From: Deltaproteobacteria bacterium
GTDB taxonomy: Bacteria > Desulfobacterota > Desulfobacteria > Desulfobacterales > Desulfatirhabdiaceae
DNA length: 64,000 bases
Reading direction: 5' to 3'
NCBI GenBank assembly: GCA_016219185.1
Contig: JACRBZ010000050.1
Coordinates: forward strand, 62,001-126,000
The stretch's first letter is position 1; each line of letters begins with the position of its first letter. Under the pieces are notes generated by a model. It ran no database searches. It saw only the letters and a program-made list of their open reading frames with translations, and had not been told where the DNA came from. The position numbers and the translations under genes were made by a program. Shown here piece after piece: positions 52,610 through 61,876 of this stretch.

Positions 52610-54505
52610 TTACTTACCTTCAGCCGCTTGTTGTTTCTTCAGAAGTTCAACCTCTTTCTGTTGAATCACCGCATCCATATACGCCAGTTTTTCCTTTTTT
52701 CCCTGCAGCCAGTTGCTGACATTGTGTTCAAAAATATTTCTGATATCGCGTGCATAAGCCGGGCCCACCAGAATATAAAACTGAAAAAGGTTGCTGAGTA
52801 TCGTTGGGTTATCAATATCTACAAACCGCATGGTGCCAACATCGGCATCCAACGCCGCCGGAGGAAGGCCGGGAATGACGGATTTATGGATGAGCACTGC
52901 GGCAGTTGAATCAAAATAAATCAGCTTCCAGTCCGGTGATTTCAACAGCCAGAAAATAACATCACATCTCCACATTCCGATCAAGGCAATTTTAAACGGA
53001 TATTTGGTTGTCAGATATTTAAAATTATCATCATTTAAATTCCCTGTAATCCTCAGCCAGTCCGGAAGAACCTCTTTAATATATGGCCCAGATCTGGGAT
53101 CGATCCATACCTTGTATTCCGGATACATGGCCCACATCATATAGCCGCCGTGCAGATAATCATTAAAAACCGGCCCCGGCAGACGATACCGCTTGATGAA
53201 ATCAACCGCTTTTTTGGGAATATAATCATCAAACCGATACCCCATCCATGTGGCATACGGCATGGTAATCAGCATTAAATACAAACTGTACACGGCCGCA
53301 AAAGTAAATATACCCATAAAAAGTGGAGCAAGTTTTTGTTTGATTTCCCACAGGTTGGACTCCGACATCAGCGTGTACATGCTGTAAGACCAGACAATCG
53401 GGAAAAACAATGTCGCTCGCGCCGCATTCATGCTGAGGTAAAAAAAGGCGATGTTAATCAGAAGCATGGGAATATTGATGCGTCGCGTCTTGTAAATCGC
53501 CGCCAGGCAGAAAACAACATAAATGCTTCCCATCAGCAAAATGGCATCCGCTGCATTAACAAAATTAAAATTCTGGGCACTGAACCCAACCGAGTGCCAC
53601 ATATTCTGCACGGATATATTGGCCTGACTTGCCGCATCCGGCTGCATCACCCACATTTTTAAAATGGAAACCGGATATTTGAGGCCATCCGGATTGATCA
53701 GGATAACAACATACGACAAAACAACACTCGCCCCAAAGGGTACCAGCACGTGCCTGAATTTATCATAATTTTTATCTATTGCCGCGGCAATCAGTTCACC
53801 CGTCAACGCAAGGCCCAGAAATGCCAGCCCGACCATGAACTCACCATGGATATTAACCCACAATAAAAATATGATGGGGTACAGATAATAGCAGCGTGAT
53901 TTTTGGTACTGTAATTGAATTGAAAAATAATAAATAAAAACGGTTATCGAAAACAGCAGCGTACTGATCAATTGAGGTTTCAGATATACCTGGGTGAGCT
54001 TCAAGACAATGAAAATAAGCATCAGGCTCATCAGACGGAACATATCCAGACGATCTTTTAATAGCCGGGCATACTGGACCATCATCAACAACGTCAAAAT
54101 CAAAATAAACCATTGCATGATATACAGGCCGCCGATACCCCCCAGTTCGTGGACAAGATACATCAAGGAGCTTCCGAGCCAGGTACCGTATATCCAGTTG
54201 GACACATCCACGGGAGTCCAGGAAAACTGGGTCTGATCGATGCGCCAGGTGAAATGCGTGATATATTGTTTGCCATATGCCAGATGAAACCAGATATCAT
54301 TGTCATCACCAATAACCGGGAAAATCGCCACTGTTGCAACCACAAGCAGTACAACCGACATCCATATTGCCCAACTGTTTTCTGATATGCCGCGGGACAG
54401 ATTTATCAGAAACTCCATGAACGACGGATATTGATGAATAACCGCCCTGTTATTGCTGGATGCCCCCCGATTGTTGTTTTTAATTTTTTTAGGTATCTTC
54501 GTCAT
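52610..54505 (-). CDS. GT-C-like polytopic membrane protein
   Basis: This encodes 631 residues with about 11-12 helices between about 40 and 440 and a soluble C-terminal part of about 190 residues. The first loop contains G-D-D-N-D-I-W-F-H-L-A (about 69-79), an acidic motif at the usual catalytic place of GT-C enzymes. Y-L-H-G-G-Y-M-M-W opens the periplasmic domain, as in oligosaccharide-transferring GT-C proteins. The tail is Lys/Gln-rich. It probably uses a polyprenyl-linked sugar at the outer face of the inner membrane. It lies upstream of the methyltransferase in the same direction. Confidence 0.68.
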   Translation of the reverse strand: MTKIPKKIKNNNRGASSNNRAVIHQYPSFMEFLINLSRGISENSWAIWMSVVLLVVATVAIFPVIGDDNDIWFHLAYGKQYITHFTWRIDQTQFSWTPVDVSNWIYGTWLGSSLMYLVHELGGIGGLYIMQWFILILTLLMMVQYARLLKDRLDMFRLMSLMLIFIVLKLTQVYLKPQLISTLLFSITVFIYYFSIQLQYQKSRCYYLYPIIFLLWVNIHGEFMVGLAFLGLALTGELIAAAIDKNYDKFRHVLVPFGASVVLSYVVILINPDGLKYPVSILKMWVMQPDAASQANISVQNMWHSVGFSAQNFNFVNAADAILLMGSIYVVFCLAAIYKTRRINIPMLLINIAFFYLSMNAARATLFFPIVWSYSMYTLMSESNLWEIKQKLAPLFMGIFTFAAVYSLYLMLITMPYATWMGYRFDDYIPKKAVDFIKRYRLPGPVFNDYLHGGYMMWAMYPEYKVWIDPRSGPYIKEVLPDWLRITGNLNDDNFKYLTTKYPFKIALIGMWRCDVIFWLLKSPDWKLIYFDSTAAVLIHKSVIPGLPPAALDADVGTMRFVDIDNPTILSNLFQFYILVGPAYARDIRNIFEHNVSNWLQGKKEKLAYMDAVIQQKEVELLKKQQAAEGK

Positions 54506-54610
54506 CGCTGTTATATCATGCCTGCAGATTGTTCATACCTCAGCCTGCAAATTAAATAAAAACAAGTTTTTTACAATTTCATGAAAAGCAACATGCCAAA
54601 ATTTAGCACA

Positions 54611-54648
54611 AAAAAAGGAGAGGACAACCCTGCATCCCCTCCTTTTTT
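54611..54648. terminator. Bidirectional Rho-independent terminator
   Basis: The arms AAAAAAGGAGAGG (54611-54623) and CCCCTCCTTTTTT (54636-54648) pair with one mismatch and carry A and T runs on either side. It lies 30 bp after the stop codon of the Ser/Thr-rich protein gene and separates it from the downstream GT-C-like gene. Confidence 0.85.
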
Positions 54649-54678
54649 AGACATATAGCACAATACGTTAAAGCAATA

Positions 54679-56139
54679 CTACTCCGACAGATACGTATCT
54701 AATGAGTTAACGTTTTTATACAGCGCGAGCTGGCGTTCTCCTTCAGTTCTCTTGAAGAAGGAAACACCATTTACCGAGGCAGGATTCGCTGTGATTGTAA
54801 AACGCGCTGCATACGAAGTTCCTACAGGCAGAGAGGCAAGCGCCCCAATGTCAGAGGCCCAATAAAGTCCAGCCGAATTCGCAGGAATGGAGGCAAGTGT
54901 AAAGGTTTGGGCTGCACTTCCGTCTGCAGGAAATACTTCTACAAAAACCTGGGCGTTATCTGTAGAGTTATTGTAGAACCTGTTGAATACATCAACCGTA
55001 TGGTCGGCGCCAACATACATATATGGGTTAAACGCTTGATACCCGTTTGGCTGCCACATCATTACAGGCTGATTGAGAATATTTGACGGAGCTAAACCAC
55101 CCGAGCTTGCTGTAAAAAAAACTGATGCGCTTATGGTCCTTCTATTCAATGTCACGTTGCCAGAAGCCAGAATACAAAGGGCATCACTATAATCATTGCC
55201 AACACCTGAACCGTTTATATAGGACGTCCTGTTGAGACTAACCGTACCTACCAGAGCAGTGTTGTTAGAGGAAGCCGAATTGAAAGCATGGGAACAGGTT
55301 GCGTTGTCGGTAGACGCATAAACCCTTGTCACCCCCTGCCAAGCAGCGGTATCAGTCAGGTTGATAGCCGTGGTATAGTTAACGCTATACGTACTCATAG
55401 GAACTGTAAAGCTGCTTGCTGCTGTCGAGGAAGCTGTAAACTTATTAGATGCTCCCGCAATAAGATTTGTACCTGGAGGACTCAGAACAAAATGCGTTCC
55501 ATCCTTGGGATTCCCGGAGGTTTCTGCCAAATAATCAATACCAATCAATTTTGATGATGCCAGAGTAGTCGTAGTTTGCTGGGCGACATTTACTAAATTC
55601 ACTGCGGCTCCTGTATCTAAACCTGAACCTACAATTGCAGCGTTAATTGCATACATTGCAACTGCGGCGTTCGCAGGAACTGTAAAGGAAGTAGCTGGAG
55701 CCACTGTACAAGCATTGTTACTCAAATACAGAAGACGTCCGCTGGGTATCACACCAGCAGAGTTAAAAGTTACATTTAAAGCGCCTGTAGAAGGCGTGAT
55801 TGAATCCACAGATGTTGAATTAGCTGGATCCGTCGAGGTGCTACTAGCCAAGCACAAATTTATCAATTGAGTGTTAAAAGATATGCCTGGACTCACCTGG
55901 AATCTTACTTGACCGCCTAGGGGTACAGACCCCCCCAATAAATACGCAACTCCGGCGGTTGTCGTGCTAGCTGTTGTTCCCGAAGCAGTAACATTACGGG
56001 AAACGCCCAACACCTCACGTGCAATCTTAATTGCATCTGCTGCGGTACCATTATTAACTCCCATTGTACCCGCAGATACTGTAGCTGTCATGAAACCTAA
56101 GACAAAAAAAACTGTTAAAAACATTTTAATCTGCTTCAT
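54679..56139 (-). CDS. Exported Ser/Thr-rich surface protein
   Basis: This encodes 486 residues. GGGAGG precedes the ATG. A Sec signal peptide (about 1-23, ending V-S-A) is followed by a beta-rich mature chain very rich in Ser, Thr, Asn, Ala and Val, with low charge and few Cys (three or four). There is A-D-A-I-K-I-A-R-E-V-L-G-V near the start and a C-terminus with S-F-F-K-R-T-E-G-E-R-Q. This looks like an S-layer or large surface/secreted protein and a good target for O-glycosylation. No anchor domain is seen. Strong signals at both ends suggest high expression. The family is unknown to me. Confidence 0.7.
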   Translation of the reverse strand: MKQIKMFLTVFFVLGFMTATVSAGTMGVNNGTAADAIKIAREVLGVSRNVTASGTTASTTTAGVAYLLGGSVPLGGQVRFQVSPGISFNTQLINLCLASSTSTDPANSTSVDSITPSTGALNVTFNSAGVIPSGRLLYLSNNACTVAPATSFTVPANAAVAMYAINAAIVGSGLDTGAAVNLVNVAQQTTTTLASSKLIGIDYLAETSGNPKDGTHFVLSPPGTNLIAGASNKFTASSTAASSFTVPMSTYSVNYTTAINLTDTAAWQGVTRVYASTDNATCSHAFNSASSNNTALVGTVSLNRTSYINGSGVGNDYSDALCILASGNVTLNRRTISASVFFTASSGGLAPSNILNQPVMMWQPNGYQAFNPYMYVGADHTVDVFNRFYNNSTDNAQVFVEVFPADGSAAQTFTLASIPANSAGLYWASDIGALASLPVGTSYAARFTITANPASVNGVSFFKRTEGERQLALYKNVNSLDTYLSE

Positions 56140-56591
56140 TTTTTTCCTCCCAATGTAGATATGTTAATTAACCTTTTACCAAAATATTACCTGGTTAAAC
56201 AATGCTTGTTGCTATCACCCCCCCATTTTCCACCGAATTATTCTTCTCTTGTTACCAAATAACCTACAATCGATTCGCTCAATTTCCAATTTCTTATCTT
56301 CCTTTGTTATTTGCTGGCATACCACACCCTTCTACTGTTATCAAGTCCAAAATGCAAAAAATATTGAGACAGCGATCATCGTTTCGGTCATTGCGATGGA
56401 TAACGATTCACCCTTTTGGATAATGGGCACCAGGAGGGATATCGAGGTTGCAGCAACTGAACCACGTATATTATCCCCCCTTTTTCCAAATTAAGCTCTC
56501 ATGATGATCTGTCCGGAACACTAATCAAGACCATGAATGGATAATCTACATTCCAGTACATGACTTCAACAGACACCGTATACTTTCAAGT
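56140..56591. other. 452-bp gap upstream of the surface protein gene
   Basis: There is no credible gene on either strand. It should hold the promoter of the surface protein gene; I do not find a clear consensus. A 6-bp inverted repeat TTAACC/GGTTAA (56168-56173, 56193-56198) lies about 30-60 bp before the start codon and could be an operator, but it may be chance. The remaining sequence is AT-rich without repeats. Confidence 0.4.
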
Positions 56592-58334
56592 TTATTCAAC
56601 TTTCGTGCCTTGTTGCGACTGCAGCACATGAACGTTTGTTAAAATCTCCGCGATTTTCAGCAGATATTTTTCCTCCATCACTTTGTCACCATAGGCCTGG
56701 TAAAAATCGGCGGCAAGAGCATTGTTCCGCAAATTGCCTGGATTCCGCGCAGTACAGGTTTCAATGGCCTTTTTTGATATTTCATAGAATGTTTGGCTCG
56801 TATCTAGCTGTACACCTGAAGCGCTCATTTGTGCTACCGCCGATAGAAGCGGTTTAATAACTTCATACCTTCCCATTGCATGATTGTGCGACAGCGCCTG
56901 CTCGAAATCGGACAGGACCTGTGACAGATTCCCGGCAGCTCTTGCTTTCGCTGCATGCTCCAGCAGTCGGGCTGTTTCAATACAGCTCCAATTAAAGGAA
57001 TAGAGAGAGAGCATAAGCGCCATCAAAATTGCTGTACCTATAACAACCGTATCCCGACCGGTATCCTTTTTTACATCTAAGTCCGATGGCGATACATATT
57101 CCGTTGATTTAAATTGAATGAACGCCAGTAATGTCGCAAATGTTATATAACTAACAATATTATCAAATGTAAACAGATTATGGAAGAAATATGCGAACAT
57201 AAGCCCTGAATACAGCGCTTTTTCGGCAAGGGACAAATCCCTTGCATTCTTCCAGAGAAGCCACAGGGATGCCGCAAAAAGAGACAGATATGCCATAAGG
57301 CCAAGGATGCCACCGGTAACGAGCCAGTCCAGTATGATATTATGAGCACGATCGAACCACGCACTGGTCAATCGCAGGCTAAAATGAGCGCCGAATACGC
57401 TGTTGAACCCTTCCTGCCCCCAGCCAAGCACCGGTCGGTCTGCAATGCCCCGTAGCGAAATGGGCCATAAAAGTTGCCGCTCATCAGACTCAGCCCATGA
57501 TATGTTGGCAAAACGTGAAAGCACAGGACTGTTTTTAATAAACGCCGAGTCTTTTCTCGTGATAAACACAGCCGCTATCACCACAACAGCTATTAACGCA
57601 TATACCGACGGCTTTTTTTTCCACGTCTTCTTCTTATCCAGCAGGTCAATGAGTACGACCGACAGCAAAAGACCGCCTGCGATACCCAGTATTGCCCCGC
57701 GAGTTGCCGTGTAATACAGACCAAAGGCATTTAGCACCATGGCAAATCCAAGCAGTATGCGTTTCCACACGATACGGTCGCGCACAAACAGCAGAATGGC
57801 AAAGAATATGTTGAAAACAAGATAGATGGCAAGGTACGAAGCGTTGCCGAACGTTGTACTGAGACGTACGCCCGGCCCGACAATCTTCATAAACTGGAAT
57901 ATGCCAGAGATAGACATCAGAGCGGATCCTGCGACCGAGCATTCTAAAAACCGCATCCAGAGTTTTTCGGATAACAAACTGCCGGCCATGAGAAAATAGA
58001 GAAACAAATGCAGGGTGGTAATATAGCCGTCCATACGGTCAAAATTTGACCAGAAGCTTATCCAAGGATTGTCGCCAAATATATCAGCAACACCGATCAC
58101 GGCAAGAAATATGGTAAAAGCCCCGAGCAAAACCGACATCCTCGGCCTTACCGCAACGTCCCGCAACGCAAGAAGCAACCATGCTGCAAAACCGATTTCG
58201 ACAACGATTCTGAAAAAAAAATTCTTTCCAGTTATGAACGGAAATATCAATGAATCCGTGACAATAAACGGAATAATCAGTGTTGCGTAGATTGCCGTTA
58301 CGGCAATCCACCGCAGGATTTTGTTAAATGTCAT
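56592..58334 (-). CDS. O-antigen ligase / O-oligosaccharyltransferase-like protein
   Basis: This encodes 580 residues with about 11-12 helices (about 10-440) and the Wzy_C-type core R-G-A-I-L-G-I-A-G-G-L (about 212-222) and N-I-I-L-D-W-L-V-T-G-G-I-L-G (about 337-350) with a preceding R-A-H. A TPR-like helical tail follows (about 455-570). The family covers WaaL ligases, Wzy-like polymerases and PglL-type protein O-glycosyltransferases. It begins 35 bp after gspD and is the last gene of that operon, which favours glycosylation of secreted proteins. The exact activity cannot be read from sequence. Confidence 0.85.
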   Translation of the reverse strand: MTFNKILRWIAVTAIYATLIIPFIVTDSLIFPFITGKNFFFRIVVEIGFAAWLLLALRDVAVRPRMSVLLGAFTIFLAVIGVADIFGDNPWISFWSNFDRMDGYITTLHLFLYFLMAGSLLSEKLWMRFLECSVAGSALMSISGIFQFMKIVGPGVRLSTTFGNASYLAIYLVFNIFFAILLFVRDRIVWKRILLGFAMVLNAFGLYYTATRGAILGIAGGLLLSVVLIDLLDKKKTWKKKPSVYALIAVVVIAAVFITRKDSAFIKNSPVLSRFANISWAESDERQLLWPISLRGIADRPVLGWGQEGFNSVFGAHFSLRLTSAWFDRAHNIILDWLVTGGILGLMAYLSLFAASLWLLWKNARDLSLAEKALYSGLMFAYFFHNLFTFDNIVSYITFATLLAFIQFKSTEYVSPSDLDVKKDTGRDTVVIGTAILMALMLSLYSFNWSCIETARLLEHAAKARAAGNLSQVLSDFEQALSHNHAMGRYEVIKPLLSAVAQMSASGVQLDTSQTFYEISKKAIETCTARNPGNLRNNALAADFYQAYGDKVMEEKYLLKIAEILTNVHVLQSQQGTKVE

Positions 58335-58369
58335 ACTGAAAACCTGTGACTGGATATGGTGGATGCAAT

Positions 58370-60595
58370 TTAATTTTCATCATAATGGGTGACCGTCCCA
58401 TCTTGCTTTGAATCTTCTATGGTGATCTCTTCAAAATTATGTAAAATTACTGAGCGCATATCTTCGATCTGCTCCGGGCTTCGGATGATGCGCGGGGTAA
58501 TCATGATGACAAGCTCCGTCCGATTATTACCTTTCGATGTATTTTTAAACAAATTCCCCAAGATGGGAATATCGCTGATCCAGGGTACCCGTGTCAAGGT
58601 CTGGCTGTCGTTTTCCTTGATCAGCCCTCCCAGCATCACGGTCTGACCGTCCGCAGCCACCACTTCCGTAGTGATGTTCCGGTTTAAAATCATGGGAGAA
58701 TCAATGCCGGATGTGGCATTGGAGGCCGGTTCGCTGACCCCCTGAATTATTTGCAATGTCATAACCCCCCTGGAATGAACCGTCGGGGTTACCTGAAGGG
58801 TGATGCCGGTTACCCTGTATTGAATAGCACGTACCACTCCGGTGGTGGTAGCGGTCGGTGTGGTGCTCACCTCTCCGGTAACCACCGGGACTTCGGTGCC
58901 CACAATGATGCTGGCGGATTTGCCATCCCGAACCGTTAAACGGGGGCTGGAAAGCACTTTGATCTTGTTTTCCGTCGCCAGCGCATTGATCAGCAGCTTG
59001 AATGTATTGGCGGTATTGACCAGTGAATAATCAAGGCCCCCCGCACCGATCGTCTTTTGAAGGATATTCAAACTTCCGGTCAGGTCAAAACCCGAATGCT
59101 GTATATACCATTCCAGGCCATAAGCCAGAGAACCCGTCAGCGTCACTTCGGCCACCGTTGCCTCCAAAAGCACCTGGGGCGGCATCAGATCAATCTGTTT
59201 CAGCAGGGACACGATGGATTTATAATACATCGGTGTGGTGTATATGACCAGGGCGTTCCGGTTTTCATCCACCGTAACGGAAACCCGATCCGCAATGGAG
59301 GCCATGTTGGATGAAATTGCTCCTGATGAAGTTTCGGAAGCCACATTGACCGATGACGTTTCGGTAGCGGCGGGAGATCTCATGGCGGGCTGCCTCATCT
59401 GAGCTCCCTGCTTGGTCAAATCCGATTTATTGGTTTTTTCTACCGTTTTTTGCTTGGCGTTTGAAAGACCCATGATATTTGTGAGAGTATCACCCAGGTC
59501 CTTTGCACGGCTGTTGTCAGGAAAATAGATGAAAAACTGATTGTCATCCTTTTCCTCCGGGATATCCAGTGTTTTGACCCAGTATGTCAGGCGATCTATC
59601 CACTCTTTCTGCGCGGCAAACGCCAGAATGATCCGCCAGCGATCAATCGGAATCAGCCTTAATCCGCCTTCCGTAGCATTCGTTGACACCGGAATGCCTT
59701 CCTGAGACAGAATGTCCTTTAACTTGGGCACAAAATCCTTGCTATCCCAGTAAGCGATTTTGAACATAACGCCGAATTTGCCGCGCATGACCGGCCGGTC
59801 GATCGCGTCGACGAGTTGAAGCGCCTGAAGCACGTTTTCCCGCGTACCCTGCAACACCAGAATATTTTCACTCTGCATGCTGTTCACCTGAATCCCCTGC
59901 GTGCTGGCCAGCATCTGCGCCAGCGTACCTAAGGGTGCATACCGGATCGGAACAAGCTGGCGAACCTGCCCGGTAGTCTCGGGAACATCGCTGTAGGCGG
60001 AACCGATTCCCAAATCGATGCTCTGCTGGGGGGTACCGGCCACAATGTAATACACACCGCCTTTTTCCCGGACAATCGTATTGTAGCTTGCCAGAATATC
60101 CGAAACAATGCCGTAGAGTTTTTGCTTGGTAACCCGATCCTGCAAATTCAGGCTCAGTTTTTCCTGGGCCGGCACCTTGCTGTCCAGGATATAATTGACG
60201 TTTAACAGGTCTTTAAAAATATAATTGATGAAATCCGAAAGCTGTATCGTATCCACGGACACCGTCACTTCTTCGGTGGGACTGAAACGGTTTTTTAAAT
60301 CCGGTAAATTTTTATTGACGGCAAAGGAGCCTGAAATCGGCGGGATCAGGGTCATGCTCGTCCCGGCCTCGGGCAGCTTTGAACTCGAAGGCTCTGTCGC
60401 CGGACCGGCCGGAGTCCCCGCAACCTCTTCGCCAGAAGCCCCAGCCGGCTTATTGTAAACACTCAGCCTTGTTTTTTCCTTTGGCGTGGCGCAGGAAACG
60501 GTTGTCAACACAATACACAAAAACAGCAGCGGAAGCCGGGTACCCAAACGCCCAACTCCCAATGCGTTTACAACGCGAAACATCAAGTTTGTCAT
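58370..60595 (-). CDS. gspD: Type II secretion secretin GspD
   Basis: This encodes 741 residues from ATG 60595 (a GTG 13 codons upstream is the alternative). It is a lipoprotein: the signal ends L-T-T-V-S-C, so the N-terminus is lipid-anchored. An N0 domain and N1-N3 modules (about 95-480) are interrupted by a Gly/Ser/Thr-rich linker, then the secretin barrel with V-L-L-E-A-T-V-A-E-V, S-P-R-L-T-V-R-D-G-K-S-A and G-L-I-K-E-N-D. It forms the outer-membrane gate. It is the fifth visible gene of the operon and lies 114 bp after gspC. Confidence 0.93.
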   Translation of the reverse strand: MTNLMFRVVNALGVGRLGTRLPLLFLCIVLTTVSCATPKEKTRLSVYNKPAGASGEEVAGTPAGPATEPSSSKLPEAGTSMTLIPPISGSFAVNKNLPDLKNRFSPTEEVTVSVDTIQLSDFINYIFKDLLNVNYILDSKVPAQEKLSLNLQDRVTKQKLYGIVSDILASYNTIVREKGGVYYIVAGTPQQSIDLGIGSAYSDVPETTGQVRQLVPIRYAPLGTLAQMLASTQGIQVNSMQSENILVLQGTRENVLQALQLVDAIDRPVMRGKFGVMFKIAYWDSKDFVPKLKDILSQEGIPVSTNATEGGLRLIPIDRWRIILAFAAQKEWIDRLTYWVKTLDIPEEKDDNQFFIYFPDNSRAKDLGDTLTNIMGLSNAKQKTVEKTNKSDLTKQGAQMRQPAMRSPAATETSSVNVASETSSGAISSNMASIADRVSVTVDENRNALVIYTTPMYYKSIVSLLKQIDLMPPQVLLEATVAEVTLTGSLAYGLEWYIQHSGFDLTGSLNILQKTIGAGGLDYSLVNTANTFKLLINALATENKIKVLSSPRLTVRDGKSASIIVGTEVPVVTGEVSTTPTATTTGVVRAIQYRVTGITLQVTPTVHSRGVMTLQIIQGVSEPASNATSGIDSPMILNRNITTEVVAADGQTVMLGGLIKENDSQTLTRVPWISDIPILGNLFKNTSKGNNRTELVIMITPRIIRSPEQIEDMRSVILHNFEEITIEDSKQDGTVTHYDEN

Positions 60596-60709
60596 TTGTC
60601 GCTCATTTAAACTAACAGATTGTAACTGAACCACGGCAACAGTACCGGAAAATACGCTTACAAATCGGAATGTTTTTGTTTCACGGCATGATGAGCCATG
60701 ATAATAATT

Positions 60710-61231
60710 TCAGTTTCCGGGCAGCCCGGCCGGAGAGTCCTGAAGCGGTTTGAATATTTTCAAGATCACGGTATCACCGGTTGACGGATAAACCAGGGTC
60801 ACGACATCGGGCTGAATCCGGCTGACGGTAAAACCCGCAACGACACTTCCCGCGGAAACTTTGACGGATTCTTTTTTTGAAGTCTTTTTCGAAACCTTAT
60901 CGATGACCGCAAAACGCTGCTGGCGCGATGTAAAAATACCCCGGACCCTCAATGTTACGTCCGCAAGCCCCTTCTCGTTCAAAGCATCTTCCGGATTCTG
61001 CGCCACAACCTCCGGCGTTGCCTTCTTTAGCGCGATCGGTTTTGTATCAAACAGGTTGCGCGCGTCAGGCTCCCATGTTTTAGTGGCTTTTTGAACAGAA
61101 ACCCATTTAATGTCATGTTCCGCAATGCTCCTGTTATCCTGATGGGATATCTGTCGCCACAGGGCATTCAAACTAAACGACCAGAACAGAATAAGCACGA
61201 TATTAAGGGTATAAACGGTTTTATTCAACAT
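60710..61231 (-). CDS. gspC: Type II secretion GspC-like (PilP-like) inner-membrane protein
   Basis: This encodes 173 residues from ATG 61231, seven bases after AAGGCGG; another ATG two codons earlier is too close to it. One N-terminal helix (about 9-26) is followed by a periplasmic region with an HR-type beta domain (about 95-165): L-R-V-R-G-I-F and F-A-V-I-D then V-S-A-G-S-V-V-A-G-F-T-V. This domain contacts the secretin N0. The position directly before gspD supports the call. The PDZ domain of long GspC proteins is absent. Confidence 0.75.
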   Translation of the reverse strand: MLNKTVYTLNIVLILFWSFSLNALWRQISHQDNRSIAEHDIKWVSVQKATKTWEPDARNLFDTKPIALKKATPEVVAQNPEDALNEKGLADVTLRVRGIFTSRQQRFAVIDKVSKKTSKKESVKVSAGSVVAGFTVSRIQPDVVTLVYPSTGDTVILKIFKPLQDSPAGLPGN

Positions 61232-61268
61232 TGGCATTCCGCCTTCACATAGATATCTTTATTGTGGA

Positions 61269-61835
61269 TCAGGATCTGCCCTTCCCCGCCTTTATCGATG
61301 GAGCGTCCTTAATGCCGTAGGATGACATATCGAGTTCAACGGTCAACGTCTCCGCGTTGGGTCTGGCCGTTATCCGCAGGATATCAATCGAATAAAAAAG
61401 CGCATCGTTCTCCATATCGCACAGAATCTTATAGAGCATATCGGGAACAACCTCCAGTCGCAATTTGATCGGTGCCTGGATGACATCGCCTTCGGAAACG
61501 GGCAGCCAGTCCATATTCAATATTTTTACCCCTGCTTCCGAACATATCTTCTCAACTTTTTTCTGAAGCCCCAATTGAAGGGCCTGGGGATCCGAAAAAC
61601 CGGTCTGGTAATACCGCTCGATTTCCTGAAGCCGCTCCATAGCCAGTTGCCACCCGTCTTTAATATCGCTGACATGGCTCAGCAGATCTTTTTTTCGCGC
61701 AACGGACCGGTTCAGCTTCAGGATATGCGCTATCGCGGCCTCCCGCCAGTCGTAAAGCGGCATCAAGCCGTACTGAACCGTCAAAATCAGGAGGATGCAT
61801 CCCAGGGCAATTTTATATTTTACGGATAACTGCAT
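61269..61835 (-). CDS. gspM: Type II secretion GspM/PilO-like protein
   Basis: This encodes 188 residues. A short cytoplasmic tail and one helix (about 9-28) lead to a coiled coil (about 35-80, with L-L-S-H-V-S-D and E-R-L-Q-E-I-E-R-Y-Y) and a ferredoxin-like domain. This is the GspM/PilO layout, forming the inner-membrane platform with GspL. It starts 41 bp after the gspL stop and lies before gspC. Sequence conservation in this family is low, so position carries weight. Confidence 0.7.
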   Translation of the reverse strand: MQLSVKYKIALGCILLILTVQYGLMPLYDWREAAIAHILKLNRSVARKKDLLSHVSDIKDGWQLAMERLQEIERYYQTGFSDPQALQLGLQKKVEKICSEAGVKILNMDWLPVSEGDVIQAPIKLRLEVVPDMLYKILCDMENDALFYSIDILRITARPNAETLTVELDMSSYGIKDAPSIKAGKGRS

Positions 61836-61876
61836 CCAGCCTTAATCCCCGATGCCTTTTGAAACAGGGTGTTCGA

